A stretch of DNA of 26,494 bases from Proteromonas lacertae (Eukaryota > Sar > Bigyra > Opalinata > Proteromonadidae), in contig NGBS01000368.1 of assembly GCA_002245135.1 (NCBI GenBank), positions 1 to 26,494 on the forward strand, read 5' to 3'. Position 1 is the first letter of the stretch; each line of letters opens with the position of its first letter. Both the position numbers and the translations under genes were made by a program. Below are positions 11,318-22,001 of this stretch, one piece after another. The notes under the pieces were generated by a model. It worked only from the letters and a program-made list of their open reading frames with translations, did not search any database and had not been told where the DNA came from.

Positions 11318-13444
11318 TTAATTTTGATGAGAAACTGATAATATTTCTAATGAAGTGTAATATCCTCCTAATCCAGCATATGGATATAATGGAGAAGGTA
11401 AATCTTTAACAAGTAAAACAGGAGATGAATTATTATGACTTATCCAAAATTCTCTTTTATTCATATCAACAATCACTTCATAAATTGAATCATTACCAGG
11501 AATAATAAAATTTGGATTTTTATTAACAACTCTTCCAATATGACAATAATCAGTATTATCTCTACTTTTACCATAAAATGCCCAATAATTACATGTTGTT
11601 GGTTGTTCATGAATGTATTTACCAGAATATGTATTATTAGTTGATAATCCTAACATCATATGATCATGTCTTCTTTCATTTCGATGAAATTGATATTTGA
11701 AATGATAAACTCCATTTTTCATTTTCAAATTCAAATAACAATGATGATAACCATTAATTGTATTTGTTGTTAATTTTCCATTATTTGAGATTGATATTCC
11801 ATCACTTTTGTTTAATTCTGTGAACTTTATATCAATAAATTCCAATGATATTTTAAATTTCTTTTCATTTACAATATTCTTACAACTTATTTCATATTCT
11901 CTATTTTTGATTTCTTTATTCACTTTTCCATTAATTATTCCATTTTCTTGATCTATCATTAAACCATCTGGCAATAAAGGATTTATTGAAAATTCACATC
12001 GATTTCCATCAAATAAAGGAATTATTGACATTTCTTCATTTAATCCAAATGAATATTCTGATTGAGGATATGAAAATGATGTGATTTCTTTTGTTTTTAA
12101 TTCACTCAATAATTCTTTCTCTTTCATTATTACAATCATTTCTTCTTCTTCTTCTAAACTCAATTTCATATTCTGAATATATTCGATTAATAATTCTTTG
12201 GATATGGAATTTATATAATTATCTTCATTCAATATTCTAAAAAGAATTTCTTTTCCACATATTTCTTCTATTATTGAAATATTCTTCTTATCATCAACAA
12301 ACAAACATAAACATTTCATTGTTCGATTTCTTTTATTCTCATTATATTCTATACATAATCTATCCAATAGATTTCTCTTTTCTATATTTGAGATATATTC
12401 TATTTAAATATATTTTTAGTATTTATACTTTCCATTTTCACATTTTTATATTTCATTATCATCAATACTATTTCACTCATTTTTATGTTATTCATTTCTA
12501 ATATACACAGTATTTCATCATTCAATTCTTCTTCTTTCATCTTATCCAACATTCCTCTTTCTTCTTCATTTAATACTTCTTCTTCATTATCTTCATTGTA
12601 ATTGTTGATTATTACATTTTGAATTCTCTCATCTTTTATTAAATATATTTCTATATGATTTTTACATTCATTTTTCTTTAATTCTATTTTCATTTCTTTC
12701 AACATTTCTTTATTCTCTTTTTCTATCTCTTTCTCTTTTATCTTTTCACCATCGATATCTTCTTCTATCAAATGTTTAAAATCATCTTTTATCTCTTCAT
12801 TATCATATTTCTCATTCTTTTGGAATTTATACCATTCCAATAAGCGATTTAATAACCATAACTCATTCACTATTATCGCATCTCTCATATTTAATATCTC
12901 ACTCAAATTATTCATTTCTAATCTCAACAAATATTCATTCTTATATAAATATTTATACCCTCGTTTTTCTATTTCCATATTTTTCAAGTCTTCTATCTCT
13001 CTCAAACATCCACCAAATACATTACATATATGAATTAATTTCATTAATACTTCATCATCCATATTATTCTTCACAAATTCATAACAATCATTTATTATCT
13101 CTTTTTCACAATAACATAAACAAAACATCAACACTTCACACACACTCTCTTTACAGATTATCAATTCACCACCACTGTAGTATTTCTCCATCTCATAATA
13201 GCCAATTTCTTCGATTTCTTCATATAACTCCAAAACTCCAACAAACTCACGATCTAACAGCAGTTTCTTTAGAGTTTCATTTCCATTCACTAAAATTGAC
13301 TTGATTGACATTATTCGATTATCCCCAATCTTCACTTCTATATCACCAAAACCATTTTCAACCAATTTTCGACATAATCTATCATAAAAATAAATATAAA
13401 AAATACCCCTCTTCTCTTATGCTTTTATTTACTTTTATTATCAT
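11318..13444 (-). CDS. BTB-like / Ig-like / SPRY-domain protein
   Basis: Three exons join in perfect phase: 13444-13407, 13378-12429 and 12399-11318, separated by GTAT...TAG introns of 28 nt and 29 nt, giving 689 residues. The ATG at 13444 lies in a 38-nt first exon (MIIKVNKSIREEG). Residues about 15-130 (FGDIEVKIGDNRIMSIKSIL, then a helical part) resemble a BTB/POZ domain, followed by helices like a BACK region and a very acidic Glu/Lys-rich stretch. Around residue 460 the segment LLPDGLMIDQENGIINGKV matches the putative Ig-like (He_PIG) motif. The C-terminal about 170 residues look like a SPRY/B30.2 domain: MMLGLSTNN, WAFYGKS, and IYEVIVDMNKREFWISHNNS. BTB-SPRY proteins often act as substrate receptors for Cullin-3 ligases, but here that is only inferred from family knowledge. 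No interruptions. SPRY and Ig-like calls are firmer than BTB. Confidence 0.75.
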
Positions 13445-13758
13445 CTTTATGTAAATATATAACAAAAATAACGAAATTTGATTTTTATCAAAATTTTGAA
13501 TAACCCCAAAATTAAAATGTGATTTAATTCAATTGCAGAATGTGTGATAAAGACAATAATACTCAATTGTGATTCATTTATGTATATTACATATGATATA
13601 ATGATATAAATGATGAATGTTTAGTTTTAGTGTTAGTTTGTGTTATTGATAATGTATTTCTTTTGTGATGAATAGATAACATTTCTTTTGTGACAAAAAA
13701 TTCAATAAAGTAAAATTAAGAGTTGTTATTATTAATACTATATTAATCACAGTTATAT
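13445..13758. other. Intergenic AT-rich spacer between two minus-strand genes
   Basis: This 314-nt spacer lies between the stop of the B56-like gene (13759) and the ATG of the BTB-SPRY gene (13444), both on the minus strand, so it should hold the terminator of the former and the promoter of the latter. It contains a near-perfect hairpin at about 13478-13497 (AAATTTGAT, TTTT loop, ATCAAAATTT) and a repeated TTTCTTTTGTGA-like word at about 13657 and 13681. No gene, RNA gene or mobile element is seen. Confidence 0.5.
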
Positions 13759-14763
13759 TCAATATAATCCCTGTAACTTTGTCAATATCAACAATGCAGC
13801 ATTTCTTGCCAAACTACAATATATAATTAAAAAAATATTTATATACTCAGACCAGTGGTTTGTCATAATCTCATCAGCTTTATACATAATATACTTTTTA
13901 TCATCAGGATACTTATCCAACAAATCCAAAAACCAAAACTGTAAGAAATCCGATACTAACTGTGGTCCTTGATGCTTATTTGTTTCAAATGATTTTTTTA
14001 TACATTTCATCACCACTTCCATTGTTAAATCAGTAAATTCATTATGAATTAACAGACTTTGAGAACACATTGTTAATAAATGGAAAAATAGTGGTTCTTT
14101 GTCACCTTTTGTAAGAGGCCAATATTTACATAATGCTCTTATCAACTATATATATATAAAGATATAAATAATATATAATAATTAATACTAATTTTGTACA
14201 TAATGTATTATCTATAATAAATTGTTCAATTAATGATAAAAAACAATCTTGAAAAAATGATAAATCTGATCTCTAAATAAATAATATATATATATATACT
14301 TTTATGAATAATATAATCAACTTATATATTCCAATCCAATTCATAGTCATCATGTAATTATTAGTTATAAATAATCTATCTACAAATAATATAATATTCA
14401 TCACTATATCCAGTGAAGTATTATCATCATCATAAGCTGCATCTGTTATTATATGCATCACTTGAATTTCAATGAAATGAGCTAATTTTTGAGATTTTAA
14501 ATATAAATGGTTTAAAATTATTGTCAACATATGGCTTTCATAAGAAGCAGTCACTTTTAATTCATCTAATAACTAAACAAACAATAAGTATTTGATAATA
14601 TATATATATATATACTGTTAATATAAAGTGCTTTGAAACATATGCGTTTAATATTGAATCATTTACATTCGCATTTGAGAATATTATATCGATTAATTCT
14701 AATAAACTGATTCTTACTTCTTCACTAGTTTTATAATTTGTCATTTTCAATATTTTATTACAC

Positions 14764-14797
<34 letters not shown>

Positions 14798-15547
14798 AAT
14801 ATCTATAAATGATTGAAATGATTCATCTCGAGGATATAATGTAACATTTCCTTTATGTAGTAAAAGTAATTTCTTTAATTCTTCTACTATTGTTTTCTGT
14901 GATAATGGATCATTTAATACATCCAATTTCAATACAGATTCAATTTTATTAAGTGAAACGATGATTTTCAGTTGTTGTTGGGATAAATTTGTATTACCAT
15001 TTTTCTCATTTAATGGGTGTAAATGGTTGGTTGAAGATGATTTATTCTTATTGATTGGCATTAGTTTTTGAGGTTCTGGGGTACTAGATGCGCTATAAGG
15101 TCGTGGAAGATATAACATTGCTAATTCTTGTTGTTCTTTTAACTGTTTTACACTATGAGATTTCTTTTTAGGTTTTGAAGCTAATGATCTAGTATCTATT
15201 GGTTCTATTTCTATTGGAGTGCTTTGAGGACGATTTTTAAGAGGAGAGAGAGTCTTGGGAGGAGAACTTTTCTTTGGACTTGGCATAAATAGAAGTTCTC
15301 GATTAACATTTGAATTATCTTCTGAATCACGTGAATGATGAGATTTAGTAGAACGCTTTGATGGGGAAGGAGTATTCTTCTTTTTACTTTTCTCAGCTTT
15401 GGGTGGTACAAATGAAGCAACATATGGACTGGCAATAAACATACCTCTAGGAATTTGTTTAGCTGAAGGTGGAACTATTAAAGGTGGTAGATTTATGTTC
15501 CTGGACTGCTTAGATCCATCCTTACGTTTTTTACGATTACTGCTCAT
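13759..15547 (-). CDS. Divergent PP2A B56 (B')-like regulatory subunit
   Basis: Six exons join in phase: 15547-14798, 14762-14616, 14572-14300, 14272-14189, 14145-13847 and 13813-13759. The introns are 35, 43, 27, 43 and 33 nt, all GTAT...TAG, and two of them are TA or TAA repeats. The 535-residue product has a basic, Ser/Pro-rich N-terminal third (KRSTKSHHSR, SPKKSSPPKTLSPLK) then an all-helical part. The spacing of conserved words follows B56: DPLSQKTIVEELKKL then NVTLYP, LLIRALCKYWPLTKGDKEPLF (B56 has ALLKYWPKTHSPKEVMF), and NHWSDLARNAALLILTKL (B56 has THWNKTIHGLIYNALKLF). B56 subunits are HEAT-like scaffolds that bring PP2A to substrates. Conservation elsewhere is weak, so another HEAT/ARM-repeat protein remains possible. 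The frame is uninterrupted and the gene looks functional. Confidence 0.6.
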
Positions 15548-15732
15548 TATTTATATTCTTAAAAATTTAAAAATATAAAATAACAACCTTTTTGAAACGG
15601 ACTAATATTCAATATATGAAATATTGATTGAATGGATGGTTATATGGAATAAAATATATGATATTTTATTTCAATAACTATAAAGAAACACAATCAATCA
15701 GAATATATAAAATACTAAGATAGATTTAATTG

Positions 15733-18700
15733 TTAATAAAGAGAATGAACTGGAATTCCATTTCTATCAACTCCAGTATCACTACTTTTAGACAATTTTT
15801 CTCGAATTTTGCACTCAAGACAATTTTTGTTATAATCAGTAGCCAACTCGTTAATAAATACCCAAGATGGATAAAACCCTTTGCATTTCTTACAAAATTT
15901 CCCATTTGGATCTTTGTTTATAAGTCTGTTGAATCTCATTCCTCTCTTATATTTTTTACCTGCACAATTCATACATAGATATATTCCATTATTCTCAACA
16001 GTGGGTTTTTTATTTGTAGGAGAACCAAAAGTCTCAAGAATTGATATTTTATTATTGCAATCTACACATCTTTTAAAAACACGCTTTTGTTTTGTATATT
16101 CAACAAAATCATTCTCTAATTGATGCTTTGAACTAGAATTTGTATCTGCTGAAATACAAAACAATGTAGAAGATGACAAACGACGATGTTTGGGAGTTAC
16201 ATTAACTTCATTAACTATCACATTATTCAGTTGTCTTTTCTGTGGAGAATAAATAAATTGAGTAAGCTGAGAATAATCATTTTCAGATAATGACTTTACA
16301 TTATTCTTCTTTGTTAATGAAAGATTATAATTTTCAGGTTTATTTGTTGTTTTTTTATAATTATTAACTAATGGTAATAATTGAGTATTACACAGACATT
16401 TCTGATTATTGTTATATATAATATTCATATCATTATGAGGAGGATATTGCAAAATCGTTGGATAAATATAATAATTTTGAGGAACTTGTTGAATTTGTAA
16501 TGAAGGTTGATGTAATACAGTGGGTAGCTGTGGAGGTGGTTGCATTAATGAAGAAGATTTAACTGAAGATGCTAATGTATCTGTTGTTTCAGTTAATATT
16601 TTATCTGAGTCTTTGTACTCTTTTTCTGTTTCTGTGTTTACATCTTCTTCTACCTTTTCATTCTCATTCTCTTTATCACTACTAATTCCATTTTCAATTT
16701 CTAAATTATGATTATCTTGTGGCAAATTAGTTTTTTCCTTATCATCTATTCTCTCTTCTTCATTCTGAATTTGTTTTAAAACCTCTTCTGTTTCTGAATC
16801 TATCATACTTCTTATTCTACATAATATACAAACTTCAGAGTATTTATTAATCATTTTATCAACATAACACCAATTGTCATACATTGTTTTACAATCTTTA
16901 CACCTCTTTCCTGCTTTTGATTGATCAATTCTTCTGATAATTGTAAAACTGCTATCTTTTTTAGACAAAATTAATGAAACTCTTTCATTAATAATACATC
17001 TATCACACAAACATTCATAACTAGCTTTATATACATGCAATGCAAAGGCTATTAATTTTGGAACTACTCTTTTACATATTAAACATGTAGTTGTATCTTC
17101 TTTAATAACATCATACTTCTTTTCATCATCAGAATATTCTTGTAATAAAACATCAGCTATATTGAATTTATAACCTATGTTTAATTTACATGTTTCAAAA
17201 TATCCTATTTTCATTTTATTCCTACAATTAAAACAATATTTAGAGTATTGAAAGTCTTCACTATCAATAAAATACCACGTTGGAAAACTATGACAACATC
17301 TTTTACAATTATTACCATTATTATCTCTATTAATATAATGAGTAATAGGTGATATTCCAATGTATTTGTCAGCGCAATTAAGACACAATATGTTTTTATC
17401 TACAAAATATAATGAATATTCTATCGAATAATGCTTATTACAGTAATTACATAATATCATCCTTTTTCTGAAATTATTATATTTGGTTAAATCATCTAAA
17501 TATAATTTCTTTTCTACACTACTTAATTTTTCATCTATTTCCACTTTCAAGTCACAATTTTCATCAATACTGTTTCTTTTTTCTTCTATTTCATCAGATA
17601 ACGTTGAAGAAGCTAATAATAATTTTATCACTCCAGGCTTTAGATTTAGTTCAACTAACAATTGTTTGGATTTTTCTTTTTCTTTTTCTATTTTCTGTGA
17701 TAGTGATAGTGGTTGTATTGGTTGTGATATTGGTTGTGATAATGGTTGTGATATTGGTTGCTGCATAGGTATATAAACAGTGTAAGGCATAACTGGAGGT
17801 GGATATGATGATGGCTGCATAAGTATTTGTTTATCATACAATAAATTTTGTCTTTTCAATCTAAATTCTGAAAACTCTTCACTATTAATTATCCATTCTT
17901 CATTAGTATATAATGGTGATAATAACTGCAACATAGGAAAATTTTTAAAAGCTAATAAAATAATTGCATATTCTTTTCTACATTCTATACAATGTAATGA
18001 ATAAGTAGAACTAGAATCGCTAATATAACACCAATTAGGGTATTTATTTTTACATTTTTTACATATTCTACCATCTGATTCTTTAGCTGATACAATTTGT
18101 GTTATTCTATTGAAAGTAGGTTGAGAATCATTTTTTCCTTTTGATCTATAATCTGCATACACTTTTGATGCACAATTTATGCAATTATAATAGTCGTTTG
18201 GTGTAGGTATAATTGAACCAACCATTTGAATCTTGGACATTCTTGATTTACATCCTTTACAGATTAACATCACATCTATTTGTCTTTCATATTCATTTTT
18301 ATCAAAATACCATATACTATTGTCTATAGGAATATTACATGCATTTGGTACAACTTTATGCCTTTCATTACCTTTATTATTCGATAGATCATCACCATTT
18401 TCATCATTTTCTGAGATTTGAATGGCTTTTTGTTGTACCTTAATTTTATTCCTACATTCTATACATGTATTACACTTTCTAAAAAGAAATTCTTTATACT
18501 TTAAGAAACACCAACTTTGCTTATATTTACCACATCTTACGCATTTAGTCATGTTATATTTTGGGGTTTCAGAAGTGCAAGTCCAGTCTTTAATTTTGTC
18601 CACATTTTTTGTGCAGTTTATACAAATGTAATCAGCATCACTATATATTATAGAGGATATGAGTCAACAGGAATTTTAGTGTTCCTATACCCAAAATATC

Positions 18701-18740
18701 CAGTTCTGTTGAATAATTTTGCGGAAAAGTTCTACATCAT
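15733..18740 (-). CDS. Giant cysteine-rich protein, five paired-CxxC modules
   Basis: The main exon runs 18640-15733 (969 codons). Upstream a 50-nt GTAT...TAG intron (18690-18641) joins in phase to an exon reading KLFNRTGYFG before DADYICINC; the true start codon further 5' is not resolved. A GTG at 18603 can be discounted because coding clearly extends past it. Numbering from that GTG, modules lie at about -5 to 50 (first CxxC probably in the missing exon), 115-208, 395-460, 507-595 and 860-945. Each has the form CxxC, about 20-35 residues, CxxC, a linker with N-R-I or equivalent, then CKKC-K-x2-YP-x-W-x-[FY]-I, about 15 residues, CxxCR. Linkers are acidic or Pro/Gln-rich (PISQPLSQPISQPIQPLS, MQPPPQLP). 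Zinc binding is inferred from the cysteine pattern. No catalytic domain. Possibly a scaffold or nucleic-acid-binding protein. Frame intact. Confidence 0.75.
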
Positions 18741-19041
18741 AATCAGTATAGCTGTACAAATCTATAGTTTTTCTCTACAGTAGCAAAGCCCCGTGGTAGA
18801 ACAGCTCACTACATCTATAAGTCACTAACCCTAACCCTAGTTAGATCTATTTAATCATTATTATGTAATTATTTTTTTATAATATTTGATGCATAAATCA
18901 TCAAAAACATCAAGAATTTATCAAATGAATGATAAATCATCAAATAAATCAATTTTATTTTAACAATATAAAAATTGCATCTTGAATTCATTCGACATTT
19001 TCCTGAACTTTTCAGCATAAAATATTTTTTGCTTTATTAAC
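18741..19041. other. Divergent intergenic region with short telomere-like motif
   Basis: Between the minus-strand cysteine-rich gene and the plus-strand gene at 19042. It likely serves both promoters and may also hide the first exon of the minus gene. 18781-18840 is conspicuously GC-richer than its surroundings and ends in two and a half CCCTAA units (18825-18840). No tRNA fold could be made from it. The rest (18841-19041) is AT-rich with a repeated AAATCATCAAA-like word at about 18895-18945. Confidence 0.4.
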
Positions 19042-19692
19042 ATGTCTCACTTACATCAAATTGTTTACGTATCTGATAGTGATAGTGATACAGATAGTGA
19101 TTATGAGAGAGATATTGATAGTATCTCTAATCCAAAAATCAGAAAAATTTGTAAGACAATTAATTTAGAAGATAAGGCTGCTGGTATCAAAAGACCAAAA
19201 TATAGTATAACTTATATTATATTATAATTCATAGGTATACCAGTCACAGGTCGTCCATTCAATCCCTTCAACCCTTATGGTTTATCTATTAAGATTGAAT
19301 CACCCAATGGTGAGCCACCAAAAGATGAATCACCATTATACTCACCAACAACTCCACCTGATACAGAATCGAATGTTAGGCGTTTAATCAACTTTACTGT
19401 TCAAGAGCCTCCTCCACCACAGGACACTTTAACTTATGAGGAGATAAAGAAGCTGAGAAACGAGAGTTTAGTTGGTAATAGAATTAGAAACGGAAGAAAG
19501 AGAGCAAAGGCTGCCAGAGAAGAGTTATCGTTCAAAGCAGCAGCTGACGTAAATTTAGCTTTGGATCTTCAAAGGTATTATGATACAGTTTTTAAGAAGA
19601 AGGAGTTGGAAGATAAGTTGTTTAAGCATCATAACTTAGATACAAAACTGTTGAAGAATATCACTAAGAAGGTATTACAAGATAAAAAATAA
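19042..19692 (+). CDS. Acidic N-terminus / basic coiled-coil protein
   Basis: Two exons, 19042-19204 and 19235-19692, joined across a 30-nt GTAT...TAG intron that splits a Ser codon, give 206 residues. The N terminus is strongly acidic (VSDSDSDTDSDYERDIDSI), the middle is Pro-rich (GRPFNPFNPYGLSIK, SPTTPPDTES, QEPPPPQ), and the C-terminal half is a basic helical region (LRNESLVGNRIRNGRKRAKAAREE, then KKKELEDKL...KKVLQDKK) that could form a coiled coil with a nuclear-localisation-like patch. I do not recognise the family. Base composition is noticeably less AT-rich than the genes to its right, suggesting it is under stronger constraint. No interruption. A nuclear or chromatin-associated role is a guess from composition only. 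Confidence 0.7.
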
Positions 19693-19740
19693 TTAACTTT
19701 TATTATCAATACTTACTATAATTTGAAATTGTTTTATATT

Positions 19741-20057
19741 GAAAATTCATCTCTCATAGTATGATCTGTATATATATAATCTTTATTATTTTTGATCTAT
19801 TATATTTGTCTATGTATAAGATTCTATATTTGAAAATATCAAGTTAAAAGAAGAAGATTTAATATATTGATGAAATAGAAAAATTGAATAATCAGTGAGA
19901 AAATTCATCTATCATAGTATGATCTGTATATATATAATCTTTATTATTTTTGATCTATTATATTTGTCTATGTATAAGATTCTATTATTGATAATATCAA
20001 GTTAAAAGAAGAAGATTTAATATATTGATGAAATAGAAAAATTGAATAATCAGTGAG
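19741..20057. repeat. Two tandem copies of a ~158-bp unit
   Basis: Copy 1 (19741-19898) and copy 2 (19899-about 20057) begin GAAAATTCATCT and end AATAATCAGTGAGA. They differ at only a handful of positions (for example CTCTCATAG against CTATCATAG, and a few bases near the middle). The unit is non-coding and lies between the gene ending at 19692 and the one starting at 20149. A recent tandem duplication is the simplest reading; it may duplicate promoter elements. Confidence 0.9.
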
Positions 20058-20148
20058 AACTTTGTTTTGTCTTTATTTTATAATTGAATTTTTCGATAAG
20101 ATTTTCATTTTCTTTTTTCTTGTATTTTTTGATTATTAAAATAAAAGA

Positions 20149-20862
20149 ATGAATCCAATTCTTGAAAATGACTCAAATACAAATCCATTTGATTTAGAAA
20201 GAAGAGATAATAAATGTCGAAAATGTAATCAATATTATCCAATAAATGATTTTATGAATGACAAAGGTAAACAATGTCAAATGTGTAGCAAATGCAGAGA
20301 AGAAAAAAGAATAAGTGTTTCTAATTATAGAAAAATAAAAAATGAAATATCTGATACTGATATAAAAGATATAAATGATGAAAATGATTCAAATACAATT
20401 CCTTATAATTTAGTTAGCAGACCTAAAATATGCTCAAGATGTAATAAAAATAAACCAATAGATGATTTTAAGAATGAAAAAGGTAAAGAATATAAAATGT
20501 GTAGTACTTGCAGAAAATATAAAAGAGAAAAAGCTTCTAATAATATTATAGAAAATGAATTATCTGATATTAATATGGAAGATACAGCTATTGATGATAA
20601 ATTTAGATGTTTTAACTGTGATGGATGTTATAATGATAAATATAATGCATTTGTTATAAAAGATTTATGTAAAATGTGTTTTAAATTTCAACAAAATTAT
20701 TTATATAATAGAAAGAGATATTCTAATGAAGAATTAAGTGATGATGAACAGAGATGTTATATTTGCAGAAAAATAAAACACAAAGCAAAGATGCAGTATA
20801 ATAATAAGTGTCATAAATGTGTAAGACATTATTTGCATAAACTAAATAAAAAAGCTATATAA
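20149..20862 (+). CDS. Small cysteine-rich protein with internally duplicated CxxC domain
   Basis: An uninterrupted, intronless frame of 237 residues starting at ATG 20149. Two tandem repeats form the N-terminal half: residues about 8-55 and 83-130 share the order DSNT-x-P-x-xLxxR, CxxCN, PIxDFxNxKGK, MCSxCRxxKR. The half-site CxxC...F/W...CxxCR is the same signature as in the large cysteine-rich proteins of this window, here as single rather than paired sites. Two more divergent sites follow (CFNCDGCYND...LCKMC and CYICRKIK...CHKC). Zinc binding is inferred. The product is rich in Asn, Lys and Asp, likely soluble. It follows the 158-bp tandem repeat and lies 108 nt before the next plus-strand gene. 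No named family is assigned. Confidence 0.7.
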   Translation: MNPILENDSNTNPFDLERRDNKCRKCNQYYPINDFMNDKGKQCQMCSKCREEKRISVSNYRKIKNEISDTDIKDINDENDSNTIPYNLVSRPKICSRCNKNKPIDDFKNEKGKEYKMCSTCRKYKREKASNNIIENELSDINMEDTAIDDKFRCFNCDGCYNDKYNAFVIKDLCKMCFKFQQNYLYNRKRYSNEELSDDEQRCYICRKIKHKAKMQYNNKCHKCVRHYLHKLNKKAI

Positions 20863-20970
20863 CACTTATATAAAAACATTGGTTTTCATTTATTCATTTT
20901 ATTAGTTTCTTTTATATTTTCATATTAATTTCACTAGTCTTTTTCTTACAAACTATTTATTATTTATAAC

Positions 20971-21864
20971 ATGAATTCAGAACCAAATTATAATAACATT
21001 AGTAGCAATGATGAATCAAATATTCTTCATTCTATTGCTTCAACAAACAAGCATGATAATGCATTATGTAAAGAAGATGGAGATGTCATAAACACCAAAA
21101 GAAGTTGCTATTCCAAAGAAAAAGATGATACTTTATACAATAATGTTAATGTAACTCAATGGAAGAAATTGTTAATATTATCTGATAATGTTTATAAATT
21201 TATAGAAGAAAAGATAAATAATTGTTACAATAAGAATGATTCATCAGTATATAGCGAATATGCCATTTCAAGATATATTAATGCTCTTAATAATTTCTTT
21301 ACATCTTTAGTGAATAATAATAGTTATATAAATAATATTATTTTTGAGGAAATTGATGATGCATTAAATATACCGCCTGTTAGCGTAGGCAATAATATTA
21401 ATATTGATTCAAAAATATTATTTAACATTAAAAGAAAAAGAAATTCTAATAATGATAACTCCATCAAGAGAAAGAGAAACACTAAAAGAAAAAACATAAA
21501 TGATTCTTCTAAGAATATATCAAATGAAATAGATTCTGCGCAACAAAAAGACTATCTTCAGATAGACCAAATTGAATCAAAAAGCCAAGAAAATATTAAT
21601 ATTGATGATTTAATTAATCAGCCACCTGTATTGCCTATAAATACATTTCATAAAACAAATATTGAAGATACAAAGAATAATCTAATTGTTAATGAAAACG
21701 AAACTAATATAGAGAATATAAAAGATAAAATAGAGACATTGCAGCAACACCTTAATCAATACAGAGGATGTGAAATTTATTCAAACTCATATGATGATTC
21801 AAATAATATTGAATTTAGTCCAATTCTATGTAATGATATGTTAAATTTAAGTGATATATGGTAA
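20971..21864 (+). CDS. Hypothetical Asn-rich protein with nuclear-type basic patch
   Basis: An uninterrupted frame of 297 residues from ATG 20971. The first 60 residues are polar and disordered. Residues about 65-140 look helical (VTQWKKLLILSDNVYKFIEE, then ISRYINALNNFFTSLV). A basic cluster at about residues 155-175 (KRKRN, IKRKRNTKRKN) resembles a bipartite nuclear localisation signal. The C terminus is acidic and Asn-rich with a short helix (KDKIETLQQHLNQYRG). There are few cysteines, so it does not belong to the CxxC family beside it. Its helical middle is loosely similar in character to the 25041-25879 product (VCEDEIDTSI...FLRYYKDEM), but I cannot claim homology. No function assigned. 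Confidence 0.6.
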   Translation: MNSEPNYNNISSNDESNILHSIASTNKHDNALCKEDGDVINTKRSCYSKEKDDTLYNNVNVTQWKKLLILSDNVYKFIEEKINNCYNKNDSSVYSEYAISRYINALNNFFTSLVNNNSYINNIIFEEIDDALNIPPVSVGNNINIDSKILFNIKRKRNSNNDNSIKRKRNTKRKNINDSSKNISNEIDSAQQKDYLQIDQIESKSQENINIDDLINQPPVLPINTFHKTNIEDTKNNLIVNENETNIENIKDKIETLQQHLNQYRGCEIYSNSYDDSNNIEFSPILCNDMLNLSDIW

Positions 21865-22001
21865 CAATACGCATGTAATTATAATTTTAAGTTTATTGAT
21901 TCTATATAATGTATTATACTATTGGGTAAAATCATCTGTATAATATACAAAAAGTATTATTCCATGTTTTCTTTAGTTATTTTTATTTTTTAGTTTATAA
22001 A

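Noticed and set aside
18422-18783. Plus-strand hydrophobic frames opposite the giant Cys-rich gene
   Set aside because: They are antisense shadows of Lys/Asn/Cys-rich coding sequence, which reads as Phe/Leu/Ile on the other strand.
18781-18840. Possible tRNA gene (GTGGTAGAACAGCTC resembles a D-arm)
   Set aside because: No matching acceptor stem, anticodon stem or T-arm could be paired, and there is no GGTTCRA-type B box downstream.
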